DNA of 64,000 nt. Origin: Ignelater luminosus (lineage: Eukaryota; Arthropoda; Insecta; Coleoptera; Elateridae). Both the position numbers and the translations under genes were made by a program. Below are positions 37,761 through 50,300 of the stretch, in pieces; position 1 is the first letter of the stretch; every line of letters starts with the position of its first letter. Location: positions 57,514 to 121,513 of the forward strand of contig VTPC01089649.1 of assembly GCA_011009095.1 (NCBI GenBank). Direction: 5' to 3'. Under the pieces are notes generated by a model. The model had not been told where the DNA came from and ran no database searches. It saw only the letters and a list, made by a program, of their open reading frames with translations.

Positions 37761-38019
37761 CAGCGCGACCAACCTCAGAAAAGCCCCGGAAAATATGCGA
37801 ACTAATCTCCATAACAAACAACGTCGACCAATCAGAAGCGTAATTTTACTCGAGTACATTATCTGACAAAAAGTTGTCTTAAATCTATTACATGTTATTG
37901 ACGGTGTTTAGTTTGTTTAGATTTCCCGCCGGGACATTTTTTGGATGCGAGTGTACTTGGTCGACATGTAGCTCCCCCGTACACGCCCACTCAGGGCTTT
38001 TCTGAGGTTGGTCGAGCTG
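37761..38019. mobile_element. 259-bp MITE with 26-bp TIRs and TA duplication
   Basis: The left end is CAGCGCGACCAACCTCAGAA (plus, 37761) and the right end CAGCTCGACCAACCTCAGAA (minus, from 38019); both continue AAGCCC, giving one mismatch in about 26 bp. TA flanks it at 37759-37760 and 38020-38021. It is non-coding and GC-richer than its surroundings. An internal CGACCAATCAGAAGCG block resembles the terminal motif. Confidence 0.88.
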
Positions 38020-38021
38020 TA

Positions 38022-41000
38022 ACAATAAACACTAAGCTCACTAATTATGTATATCTATAATGAGGAATTTTTATTAATAAGTGTTATAATGTTATTTTAA
38101 AATTTTATGTCTTTCTAGTAATTTTGTAGATATATTTAGTTAGCATTTCTTTATTGAATCCTTTGTTGGAAATATTTCTTAATTTATTTTTTATAACGTT
38201 TATATCAAACACACCTGCTGTTTTTTCTAACAACCGCTTATCTTCTTATAGCTGTGTAGATTTCATAGAACGGTGTCCACCGACGCTGTCCCAGGCCTAG
38301 TCTGTTTTAATGTAGACTAAATTATATTTATCCGTTAAGGAAAAGCGCGTGTCTTGATTTAAGAACGAACATTCCAGTTTGTTAATATGTTGATATAAAA
38401 AGCAGTTTTATAGGAGAGTATGTTGTATTTAAAGAATTTTTCAATTCCGGCGTGTCGCAGGTCGCACCAGAATATTCCACTATATAGATAGAGGTGTTTG
38501 TTTTGCTATCTTTCTTTTATTCACGGTTAATACAGTTGCGCCTAGTTAAGGCGTGGTTTCACGTTTACCTGACATGGTGCGAAATAAGGGCGCATAATTA
38601 GTGAGTTACAAGACACCGTCAGTGCCAGACAGAATTAAGTCTCGCCCTCGAGCGTTTCTTTTGAGGTCGTCGTTAAAATACTTTACCGCAAGTTCATATC
38701 GTTTGTAAAGTTACTAGAGCTTTTAGTCGGATTTTGCGAGTAGTTGGAAATAAAAATTTCCAAGTTTGTAGTTCGTGAGTTAAATTAGTTTAATCATAAT
38801 TTCAGCTAAAGGTTGGAGTTCTAAATACAGCGTCACGCTTTGCGTTAGTTTTAAAGGATCCAGTGAGTATTAATGATTCTCGAAGGTAGCAAATCTTTTG
38901 TTATTAGAAAAACTGACGTTAGTTAAACATCTAGTTTAAAAATCCGCCTGGCAGTGAACATTTGTCAATAATTTTTTTTAAATTGGGCGTAAAAAATGTG
39001 CACCGGCGTTTTGCATTAAGACAATTCTCTGAGAGTGGATAAAAGCAGTTTGGAATGGCGCAAGGGTTATTGACCATTCCGACCGCCGTTCACGTTAAGT
39101 AAATTTAGGAAGAAATTCTTCATCTGTTTGGAGTAAAAGCCTGTATTAACTGTTTATTACTGTAAAATCTTTTTAGTTTAATAACATTATTTAGCTTTAG
39201 GATGTGAATTTTACAGCAAAGTTAAAGCTGAATCTTTTTTGTTTTTTAACGTACATAATGCAGATAATAAAATATTGTGCTTTATTATTATAAAGTCAGT
39301 CAATAAAACTTTGTGACTTCGATTTAATATAATTGTTGATATTGTAGCGAAATTTAATAATTTCGTATTCATATTTATGGATTTTCTTTCTTTTTATATG
39401 CATTGATTTGTTTTTGTTGAATTTATTGGTTATTTTTTTATGAACCCTTTTTTTTATTTTCAATAAATAGTTGAGTGTAAACACAGTTTAGCATTTTGTT
39501 TGCTTACTGTTTCTCAATATTTCAGGCAAAGCACAAAACATATATGTGTGTTTTTCTTTATTGTGAACCAGACCCCAGGCCAATTCTGATGGGCAGAATA
39601 AGCAGTTTTTTGGTTTTCTTAGTAAAACTTTAGTTTGACACTGCGATTTGGAGTAACCAATAACCATCGAATTATTTTGTGTAAGCTTGCAGTACCAGAT
39701 CAGTTTGGCAAACCGCTGCGAATTGTTTAGTGCAAACATAATAAGATTTTAAAAACTCGTTATTTAAATTTTCAATTTTTAGTTGGAGACATACCTCACT
39801 TAGCAATTATAGCATTTTTAAATTCCGCTTTGTATTTTTGAATTTAGTATTAGTTGTGTTTCATTCATTGTAAAAATCTCGCGTGAAATGCAGAGATGTT
39901 GTGTCGGCTGCTTTATGTTGTATGTATTGCACGAGTGTGCAATGAATTTTAAATACAAACTGCAACATTAAAATTGAATAAACACTAAATTAAGATTTTC
40001 AAAATGACGTTACGATATTAATATCTCTGTATTCAAGCAAATGCTGGAAAAAAGTATCAATCTATTTATGTGAATTCCATTACTCGTGTTTATTCGCTCA
40101 AACATGTTTAAAGAAGTTATTAAAGTTTTGTTGACTTCAGATCGAATCTTTTTATATAAAGATAGATAAAAAAACTAAAAAAATATAAAATGGCATTCTC
40201 TTTTAATTTGATGTAATGTACCGATTAAATCTGAGTTTGAAATAACTAAAGCTCTTTTACATGTTAAATATATTTTTTGCATCTTTTTCATATAATAATA
40301 TGACGTGCATATTTGTTCATATTTTTCTAATCTTACGGCATATCTTACAGTAGATTCTGGCATTTTTTTAAATTTTCATTTCTATTGCATATTTTGGAAA
40401 TCTCGATTTATATTTTCCAGTTTTTGCATATACATCCACAAATTTTGGACAAGCTGTAATGTTATTTTAAAATTCGCACTAAATCCGCCCCTGTTTTTCA
40501 ATTTCGTTCGGATATTTGTTTTCTTGACGCGCAATATTTAAATTGTTTCATTAAACGAATGTTTGTTATAATGTTATTTTAAAGAATTGATAACTTTGTG
40601 GTCTCGACTTCTGGGCTCCGGTAGACGTGCCTTTTGCTATTTTCCAATATCAAATTCCTGGAATCGCAAAAATTAAAGTCACACCGTCTCGATTAAGCCA
40701 GGTTTAAGCTGGTAAATTTACAAGTAAAATTTTCCATTGTCGCATAAAGAGTATTAATGTCTTAATCTGTTAGGGTGTATATCCGACTTTTTAACCCCAC
40801 TTCCGTAAGTACGAACTGGGTAACAAAAAACGCAGAGGTTAGGCATTACGTGGATAGCTGTTGACTTGAACCAACGTGTGGTAATTTTCGACGTTTACCT
40901 CTACATCCCCTAATTGGATTCAAACCAAATTAAGTGAAGCGATCCTCTTAGAAAAAAAAAAGAGATCGGACTGGAGAAATCGTAATTCCTTCGTGTCAGA

Positions 41001-44000
41001 GACGCGCAATAATCGCGGAAGAAAGTGGTTTGTTTGCCAACAGCAAGGCTTATAAATTTTGTTATCGTGGGGAATGTATAACCCAAATATAATTACGCTG
41101 GTGTCCTCCAGGAAGCAGAGATTGTAGAGGGTAGGAACGTAACCATTTTGGCCCCGTTGGTGTAGCACCTGTGTGTATACTACATTTTGGAAGCTCCGCA
41201 AAATTTTAATAGTGCTCGAGACTCAGTGATTTTCGTTTATAAAATTGTGTGTAAACGCCTGAATTTTGTTCTTATGTTTTTTTTGTGATTAACGTAAAAT
41301 AAGTGGTTGTTCTTCGAAATTAAAGTTTTCTCAATTATTGGATCTAGCTGCCTTTCGTCGGAAAACAAAGGTCTGCACATACCTTCTGGAAGAAAGAATT
41401 CCTGTATGAGTAAGAAAGAAAACCTGCTATGTTTTATTATATGAATTTTAATGTTTAAAGACTAGGAGAACGTCGAACTTGGTGAAATATTTTATACGAA
41501 AACTTTGCTTAGACAGGATCAGTTTCGTATTGTTTTATTGAATCATAATTTTTTACAAGTAACTTTTTTAACTAATTTGTAACAGGAACGTTCCCAGGTA
41601 ATTTTAGCTGGTGTTTGATAAATTGTTGCAACAAAATTACTAACTTGGCAATCATTTCTTTGTTCTTAAACGTAATGTTCAGTTGTCAATATTTAACAAT
41701 TTATGGTCAAGTTTACCTTAGTCGGGTTAATTAATATTTGAATTTTGATCTTTTGTGTTCTATTTTAAAATTTTAACGTAACAGAATCATTTCGCTTTGT
41801 TTATTGTAATAATTTGTTTTTCTTATAGTTTGTTTCTGGTTTTATTATTTTATCGACTCTGTTCTCCAAACAGAAATTAATTTATGCCTCTTATTGATAT
41901 TCTTTTGTAGTGGTATTTTATTATTGTTTTTGTATTTTTGTTTGTGTGTGTTTGATTCATTTTTTTATTATCATTATTGTTTTAATAAATGTAAGTAAGG
42001 TTGACTTCTTGTATTTTTGTTTTTGTAAGTGGATCTCTGGTTCAGGCGAAACAGTTTAATTTCATTATTTTGTTCTTTTGGCTATCAAAAAGCACGTAGG
42101 GTATATTCCAAATTTCAATTATAGACTAGATATCTTTGCTCAAGAGAGAAGTAAATATTGAATTGGCATTTCTCTCTTGTATCGTTTTAAAAGAAGGAAG
42201 TCTTCAGAGGACTTCCTTAGCAAAATTAAGTAAGACAAATCAAGTGCTTATACAGTGTTTATTTTGTGTATTGAGTCTCATTGGTGAAACATCAGAGCGA
42301 GTTTTAATAGAGCTTCCACGAGGTAAGTTACACACAGGGTGAGGTTTTGTAAGAGGCCTATATTCAGGGTGTCGGATTCACGAGCAGTCGCGTGACCGAC
42401 CATCAGAACCTTTTGATCTACGACTGCTGGCGCCCTCTTTTACGACCATCTATTAGTTTAATAAGAGTTTTGGAAAACGGTGAGCTTCTCTTTGTAAGAG
42501 ATTAGCCAAGTTTATTTGAGAATCCACCCCATCTGCGGCATGAACTATGGGATTTAACATCTACCATTGGTCTGGACGGGACTTGTGCATACCTTTGAGC
42601 ACTGGCCCTTTACAAAGCTTTTTTCATGTAAATCCGAGCTTTTTTCGACAGTCATCAAATTTTAATTGTCTGTCAGATACGGGACAGTTGGATTAATAAA
42701 TTTCTGTATTGTAACTTGTGAATTGAACTCACAGCCATGCTAATAAAATTTTATTGAATTTTACTAGTCAGCTGCTAATTATTGTATACATTAGGAGTTA
42801 TCTTTAATGCATATTTATAAAGCTTTTGATTTTCTTGATATTTCTATCTGCCAAGTAACCATTTTTCTGCTAAAAGAAGATTTCCGGTTCTACGTCAACT
42901 TTTGGTCTATAACCCAAAAGGCTGTTTCATAGGAATTAATACAGCTGTCATACATATTCCTTGCTTGGTCGCTGTTGTACGATACTCAAAAAAGTTCTGT
43001 AATTCTTCGTTCTTCGTTTTCTACACAAATACACCCAAAGTTACTTTGCAGATGAATATCAGTAGATCCTGCTTACCACATTCAAAGAATCCAGGCATTG
43101 CAGAGCATTACGGAAATTGGTAAAAAATCCTGGATTTCCCGGTCTCATCTTACTCGCATTTTAGAATATGTATTGTTACAATCAAGATTTAAAACGTGGT
43201 TTGTACATGGTTTGTTACACCATGTATGACATATTTCGTAATAATTTTTTTATATTTTATTATTATTATTATTATTATTATTTTAAATAATAAAATACCT
43301 TCTGAGTATTCAATTGGGAAAAAACACAGACAGTTAACACCAAATAACACTGCTATACAATAGAGCAGATTAAGATTTACAAAGTTGTGCAATAGTTTAG
43401 TCACGATCTAGAATTTTGTTATAATACCATAAATCAACTAGTTTTTTTTTTGTATGAGAAGTTATGCCTAAAAGGCACAAAACATTTTTAAAGGCTGTTT
43501 ACATACATATTCAAACATCAACAAAACTAATTATTAAAAGGAAGGAAATTCGAAAAATGTACAGAGAATGTATCGTCTGTAAATTCAAATACTAGAAATT
43601 CAACCGAACTACGTTCTTCATTCATATTTAACTACGCCACGTGCTGTTTTATGATTTAATATTTTTGCTCCTTTATGGTACTATTTCTATATGAATATTA
43701 ACAAGGTGTAACATAGTGGTAGTTGAAATTTTTGCATAAACCAACAATTAACAAGTTTGTCGACTACTAAGTAAACTTGATGTTTTAAATAATTAAACCA
43801 TTTTTTACAGCTACTGTTCATTTGATTTAAATTGTATAAACCTTGTTATTTCAAGAACTTGAAGTTTTTGTTATCCTACTTATTCTTATCCTCTACATCC
43901 TTCTGTACAATTAAGATTATAGTATTAATTCAGCTGTGACTTTGCTCCTTTCTAAAATACTGAATAAGAGGAACAAGAAAATACTTTCTTCTCATCCTTA

Positions 44001-44837
44001 CAACTCAATAGATGTTAGTATCACTACTTATTTAGTATTTAGTAATCAGTTGTATACGATATTATTCAGATTCTCAAACATAAGACATACAGTTTGAATA
44101 TTATTTTTGACGATAATTTTTTAAGTACCCACCTTTGTAAACAGGCTCAATTTAGATAATTTGAGTACAATAGAAGTTGTGCATACACCAAGAACACTCT
44201 AATTTTTGATTTTAGTAACTTAAATAAATGTATATATCAATATACTGTTAGCGGCTAAATAGAATCAGAAACATTTTAAAATCATAATATTCAGATTTCA
44301 AGGTAGAATTAAACTGTATTTTCACTTCTGCTACATTTCTGTCACTCAAAGTATTATTGCTGGTAATGTTTCAATTTAAAATAGAGAAATTAAAATTGCG
44401 TTTTGTGTTCGAAGCTCTGCAACCGCTTGTTGTAGATTTGCAATATCACAAAGTCAATTACAACGCAATGCAATAAAGATGCATATTCAACTGTTACCGA
44501 TACAGACAGGTACATATTCTGATGCAGAAATTAAATTAATGTACATCGCTTTTATGTGCAGCTTTTATAGTTTATTTTTTATTCTGGCAGTTTCTAAAAT
44601 TGGATGTATTGATTACTAATGTTAATTAAGTCATCAATCATTGGATAGATTATTATAAAACGGATAGAGAAGTTATCATAATTTCATTGCCGATTTTACA
44701 CAAATTAATAAGCAAACAAATATCACTTATCAAACTTCGAAATAAAAACTAACATATAATAAAATACTAAAATCATTTGTACACTTCTGCATGTTCTGCT
44801 AACTGATGCCCAGACTTCTAGAGAATATCAGAACATA
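38022..44837. other. Non-coding, with a GC-richer block and an (ATT)n run
   Basis: No gene is supported. 38440-39110 is GC-richer and contains a TATA-like ACTATATAGATAG near 38480 (see findings). An open frame at 42136-42321 ends at GAG|GTAAGT, a donor-like site, but encodes nothing familiar. A (TAT/ATT)n microsatellite lies at about 43255-43283. Confidence 0.45.
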
Positions 44838-44988
44838 CAGGGTGTAATATTAATAAAGTATACTCTGTATAGTTTACGAACAGTTTTACAAAACAGGAAT
44901 AATTATTCTATACTTTTCATACCAGGATTCTTCCATATTTCTAGAAATAGCCATGTCATTTGTTTACAGATCGTGGAAACATTCTATA

Positions 44989-45772
44989 CAGGGTGTCCGA
45001 ATATTACATCGAAAACTCTTAACTGTAGGTTTGGCAGATTAAATAGAAATGATTCATCAAAAAAAAGCTAAGTAAAAAGTTTTTGTTGTCGAGTTATAAC
45101 GCTTCAAAGTTGATGGAAAAAAATAGTTATTTCCTTACTATGTCCAAATAAATCAACGCATATTCTTCAAACTTGGTATGCTATTTGGCGCCATCAGGGT
45201 GGTCTTTATGATAAAATATGGTCGAAATTTACAAATCGTATCACAAGTTTTCATGAATTGCTACTCGTGAGAAGCTCAGAACTTTCTGTAGAGCCAACAT
45301 TTTACAAATTTGATGCAAACACATAAAATCAATTTTAGTTTATAAAATATTTACCCTCTTGCAAGTTTTTCGTAGACGTAACCATTTTAGAGAAAATTGA
45401 GATTTTTTAGAACACTCAATTCCGCGTTGTTTACGTTACTGATACAAGAAATCCGAGGTGGCGGAGAAACACGGCGCATTTTTTGGTTTATAATAAAATT
45501 AATTTTAAGTCTGACAGGAATCGTAAAATGCAGAGATGCTCCGTCACTCATGTTAACATGCGACGGCGTGTTTCTAGAGAGACATCATTTATCAATTTTG
45601 CATTTGAAGAAATAACTTAAAATTAATTTTGCAAATTTTTTATAAATAAACTAAGGTTGCTTTTATGTGTTCGCATCAAAGCTGTAAAATGCTGGCTGTA
45701 CAAAAAGTTCTGAGCTTTTCAAAAGTAGTATTTGTAAGTCAAGAGTTTTCGGTGTAATATTCAAACACCCTG
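44989..45772. mobile_element. 784-bp fold-back element with nested inverted repeats
   Basis: The ends are CAGGGTGTCCGAATATTACA (plus, 44989) and CAGGGTGTTTGAATATTACA (minus, from 45772), flanked by TA. Outer arms of about 42 bp pair 44989-45030 with 45731-45772. A second pair, 45260-45346 with 45641-45730, includes GAAGCTCAGAACTTTCTGTA against its complement. A third perfect 16-bp pair, AAAATTAATTTTAAGT, lies at 45495-45510 and 45616-45631. The left side has about 229 bp (45031-45259) with no partner. Non-coding. Confidence 0.87.
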
Positions 45773-45774
45773 TA

Positions 45775-46335
45775 TACTAATTAATCTTCATATTGAAAGA
45801 ATTTTTAAAATACTTTTGATTTTGAGTTTGCAAGATTGATTTTTAAATTGAAGCTAATTTGGATTTAAAATTTTTAGCTTTAGGGATAGAGACAAACGAA
45901 AATACTAGTCTAAGAATAAAGAGTAAAGATCCAATATGATGTCATACAAAGATTATAGTTTTAGTGGCAAACTGTATTGAAGTATGAAAACAGTAACGAA
46001 TGATAGAAACTGGAAAACTGGAGAGTAGAATATCAAGATAGAACAGAAATCGAATAAGGTGGAGAACAAATGGAGAAAAAGGAAAAAAGTGCCTAAAAAG
46101 ATAAAGATGAAATAAAGAAGTGGTGACCAAAGAAACAATAAAGAAAGAAAGAAAAAAGACAATGAGAAGGAAATAATAGAAGTCTATCTAGGTATAACTT
46201 TTGTTGTTCCTGTATAACTGTTTTTGTTTATGTGTCACTGTTAAACCGTTAAAGACAATAACGCTAGGCTCGTTTTTTTAAGTAATTTTCTTGGGAGTAT
46301 AGAGAAGTGCACAACGTTCCCGGAAGATATGGGAT
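45775..46335. other. Purine-rich non-coding stretch
   Basis: The plus strand is strongly purine-rich from about 45990 to 46170 (GAAAGAAAGAAAAAAGA). Overlapping minus-strand Phe/Leu frames here are compositional artefacts. Confidence 0.5.
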
Positions 46336-46339
46336 AATA

Positions 46340-47380
46340 GTTGAACTGACCAAATAAAGTGGAAGAAACGTAACAGAAGCTCTAAAAGTATTGTTCAATA
46401 GATGTCTTGCAAAAGCAAATATCCCAGAAGATTGGAACAAGAATAATTATTAATAGCTTTTGACACGATCGAATTATGGGCAATAGAAAAAGCTTTACAG
46501 AACAGCCGAATAGATCAGAAATATACACAAATAATACAATCAAAGTGCAAAAAAAACAACAATGGTCATACAAATGAACGAATGTACTAGAGATATCTCA
46601 GTAAAACGCGGCATCCGACAAGCAGACTCAATGAGTCCCAAGCTTTTTATAACATCAATGGAAGAAATATTCAAAAATTTAAACTGGGACAAAAAGGGCA
46701 TAAATGTCAACGGGAAAATGCTAAATCATTAATGGTATGCAGATGATGTGATTTTGATCATAGATTTGCAAAGTATGATACACGAATTACAACACGAGTC
46801 AGAAGCAGTAGGATTAAAACTAAATAAACAAAAAACCAAAATCATGTCAAACGATGCGGAAAATCACAACATAGAAAGGACGGCACAGAAATAGTAAAAG
46901 TACAGGACTGGCTTGGGAAGCTTTCGGAAAGCAAAACAGAATACTTAAAGATAAAAGAATACCGCCTGGCTTTAAGGAAAAAGTATTGCCAGTTTTGTCG
47001 TATGCTGCTCAGACCTGGACTCTAACGAAGCTAATAATGGAAACGTTAGCTAAGGCCCAAAGAGAAATCAAAAGAGGTAAAATCAAAAGACCGAATACGA
47101 AACAAAAGCATTAGAAATAGAACAAAACTGATAGATGTCAAAGAATATGTAGCCTCTCTAAAATGGAGATGGGCTGGACACACTATAAGACAGACAGACG
47201 CGAAATGGAACAAAGAAATACATTATTGGAAGTCATGGGCTCAAAAGAGAAATGTAGGGATGCCCACAAACGAGCAGCCGAATTAAATTGATATCGAGTA
47301 GCATTAAATACGGACGTATGGAGATCGTATGGGGAGGCCTAGATCCAACAGTTGGTGACGATGGGCTAATAAAGAAGGCG
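46340..47380 (+). pseudogene. Degenerate RTE-like reverse transcriptase (LINE) fragment
   Basis: Plus-strand pieces follow reverse transcriptase order: EALKVLFNRCLAKANIPEDW (about 46372-46432), FDTIELWAIEKALQNSRID, a remnant of the GIRQGDSMSPKLF block near 46610-46650, and the catalytic box as WYADDVILI at about 46734-46760. The C-terminal region follows: VASLKWRWAGHTIRQTDAKW (about 47150-47205), GMPTNE, and WRSYGEA-IQQ near the end. The order and the KWRWAGH motif fit the endonuclease/reverse transcriptase proteins of RTE-like insect LINEs. Many frameshifts and stops break it. The endonuclease domain is missing, consistent with 5' truncation. Clade placement is by motif only. Confidence 0.75.
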
Positions 47381-50300
47381 ATCTCAGGAATAAAGTATGA
47401 CATTTAGTACTAGATATCTACCATATCTACAAGTTTGTCTAAACGATGTGTTCATTGAGGGTGAGATGTTGGGGCCAACTAACTTTTATAAAAACAGGTA
47501 TGTTACGTCATTATTATTGTTATTTTCAAATCCTGCATGCAATTTTACAAAAAACGTTACTCCTGCAGTTTTTCCATAGGATATGTCGTTTTTGGAGTCA
47601 ACTCTACCTGTATTGATATTTATGTTATAATGTCTAATTTCTTTGATATCTTAGAAATAACAAATTATATTGAAATAAAAGATTTTGCTTAGCAATTGAT
47701 ATCCACATCAAGAGTGGAAGTGTAAAGAGGGGCAAGCACACTATTGTGGAAGATTCATGTTGCGCCTCTGGGGAGATAAATTACTCTTGTATTGTTTAGA
47801 GTCTCTAGATTATATGTTAATCCAAGCAATTTTTTGTTAAAACCAGAAATTAAATATCTAAACTTAGTTTGTTCTACAAAGTTGTAAAGTGATACATGTT
47901 TTGTAGTGATATTAACAATCTCGATTTCTTTAATAATTATATTTTAGAATGTGGCTCACCTTTATGGTGATGCTTTAAATGATTATTACTATTTATTTAC
48001 AACAAATGCTTTTTACAATTCCTTAGTGAAAAACATCACATAACCGTTTAAATTAAAAAAACACTGTTACGGCTTTAATAAAAAGTAAAAGTAGATAAAT
48101 TCATTATTATTATTATTATTCTTTTTAGTACCCATAAAATTAAAAAAGCAAGTGAATTCACACACTGACAATATTAAACAAACGCAGATAAAAGCTAAGT
48201 AATATAAACAATAACAAAATAACTTTACCAAGAAAAAAATTTAACTGCTTTGTGTTTAAAGCATGTAAACATGGAAATGCTTTTTGAGAGCGAAAGCAAT
48301 ATGACTTGAAATATGGAGAAAACAAGTTATAATTTTTTATGGTATTATAAAAATGTAAGTAGTCCGCTGTGTTTAACATTTATATTTTATTAATATCCTT
48401 GAGAAACACGCTTTTGTTATATAAATAATAGAGTTTTCAACAAAATTATGATATGATACAAACACCATTTTGCATAGTTAACTATTTTAAACAAATTAGT
48501 ATGCAGAGATATTCAAATTCTAGTTTCAACCATTGAGATTTCGAGGAATTTACACGAGATGAAATTGGATAAATTATAACAGAGTTGCATAATAATTTTA
48601 AAGAATTGATTTAGTTTTACCCATTAATGAAATTTATTAAATTCAGTAAACAATTTTTTACTCTACTCTAGAAATCTTTTGATGTTTTAAAGTTATTACA
48701 GCTTAGTGTTTTTTTAATTTAAACGGTTTGATTAAAGATTACAACAACAATAAAGGTCTCAGGAGAAGACCATGAGGAACACCTGAATTGGAATATAAAT
48801 TTACTACTTAGGTACCTGTTGAATTCTTGCAGCAAATAATTTGATTCATTTGCATTTTAATGTAAGTCAAAATAATAAAGGGTAGAGATTAAGATTTCAT
48901 AATTAATCTCATCTAACGGGTTCGAATAATCTGACGGAATAAAGGTAGTTAATTTATAGCTATCAGCTCCAGAAACGACATCGCATCGCCGGTAGTGATG
49001 ATCACAGTTGCATAACTAATTACCAACTGTTTTCAATCGATTTATATAATACGAATTTACCTGTTAACTCTGTTGTTATTTTAAATTAGTATTAATTATC
49101 ACTCGAATTGTAAAAATTATATGTTTATAGTAAATTTGTAAAGTGTATTGAGAAACGCGTTATGATAATATAAAATTAAGTTTTTCTTAAAAAGTTAAAT
49201 CTGCTAGAACTACATCTGGCGTGCCGCAAAATAACTTAGTAGTTCGTAAAACTTGTTTCATTTAATTTTTAAGCAGCGTAGCTCACCGTAACTACATTTC
49301 AGAGTATTGGTTGTAGTAAAAAAGTTATCAAGCATTAAACAGTCGACACAAGAACTTGCACTTTGCTTAAACCTACACTCTAAATGGCAATTCTTTAATG
49401 GCAATTTGTAACGCTTTATAAAAACAATTGCGAGATTTATTATTTAAACTTAAAGTACCTATAAAAGTAAAGGTTTTAAAAATCCCTTAAAACAGTATAT
49501 CTTAGAAATCTTTAACAACATTCCACTATATTAAAAGACATACAATGGTTTTTGTAGAATTGAAAAAACAAAATATGTAGAGATAAGATAAAGAAAATTG
49601 CGAAAACAAAGTGATGAGTTTTAAAAAACTTTTTTCGTTCTATATTTAACAGAGAACTATTTTCTTTTTCTAAAAAAACGGAATAAACAAGGTAAACATA
49701 TTTCAAGTGTGATAAATATACAGGGCGTTCATTTGAAAACTTCCCACCTTGAATAACTTTAATTAGTTAAATTATCAAAAATCGCTGAAACAAGTCGATT
49801 TTGTTTTTGAGGGGGACATTTAATAACCTATTCTAATCAGTTGAAAAACTTTCATCCTCCCCTCCAATCACCCCCATCGCAAGATTTTAAATAGCACTGT
49901 GTGTGATATATCATTTTAAAGGGTATAAGATTCTCAATCTTTTACATTCAAGAAAATTAAAGATCGGCCCAGCCGTTCGTGAACTAAAGATAGAAATGTA
50001 TTTAATTCAATAAATAATAAATTCTATACCTGAGGAAACAAATAAAGACTGGAAAGGTTCAAGAAAGTTATAATTAATTACTTATAGACTGTAAGAAAAA
50101 CTTGGAACCTTTTTTTAAAGCGTTAACACTACAGATATGGCCAGTGCGAATAACGAAAGCCAACCAGAAGAAGAAGAATACGCACCCCTCGCATTTCTAC
50201 CGTAGGCACATGCGCATTTACAAATCCGCTTGTCAAGAATAGGTCCCCTGGCCACCTTAAGTGACACACTTTTTCAAAGTTTGCTTTTTATTCCTAGTTT

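Noticed and set aside
42136-42342. 68-codon open frame ending at GAG|GTAAGT, resembling an exon
   Set aside because: The donor is good, but the peptide resembles nothing known, the upstream acceptor is ordinary, and such matches are expected by chance in 64 kb.
44838-44873. Short TACAGGGTGTAATATT...ACTCTGTA inverted sequence
   Set aside because: Too short and imperfect to claim a separate element.
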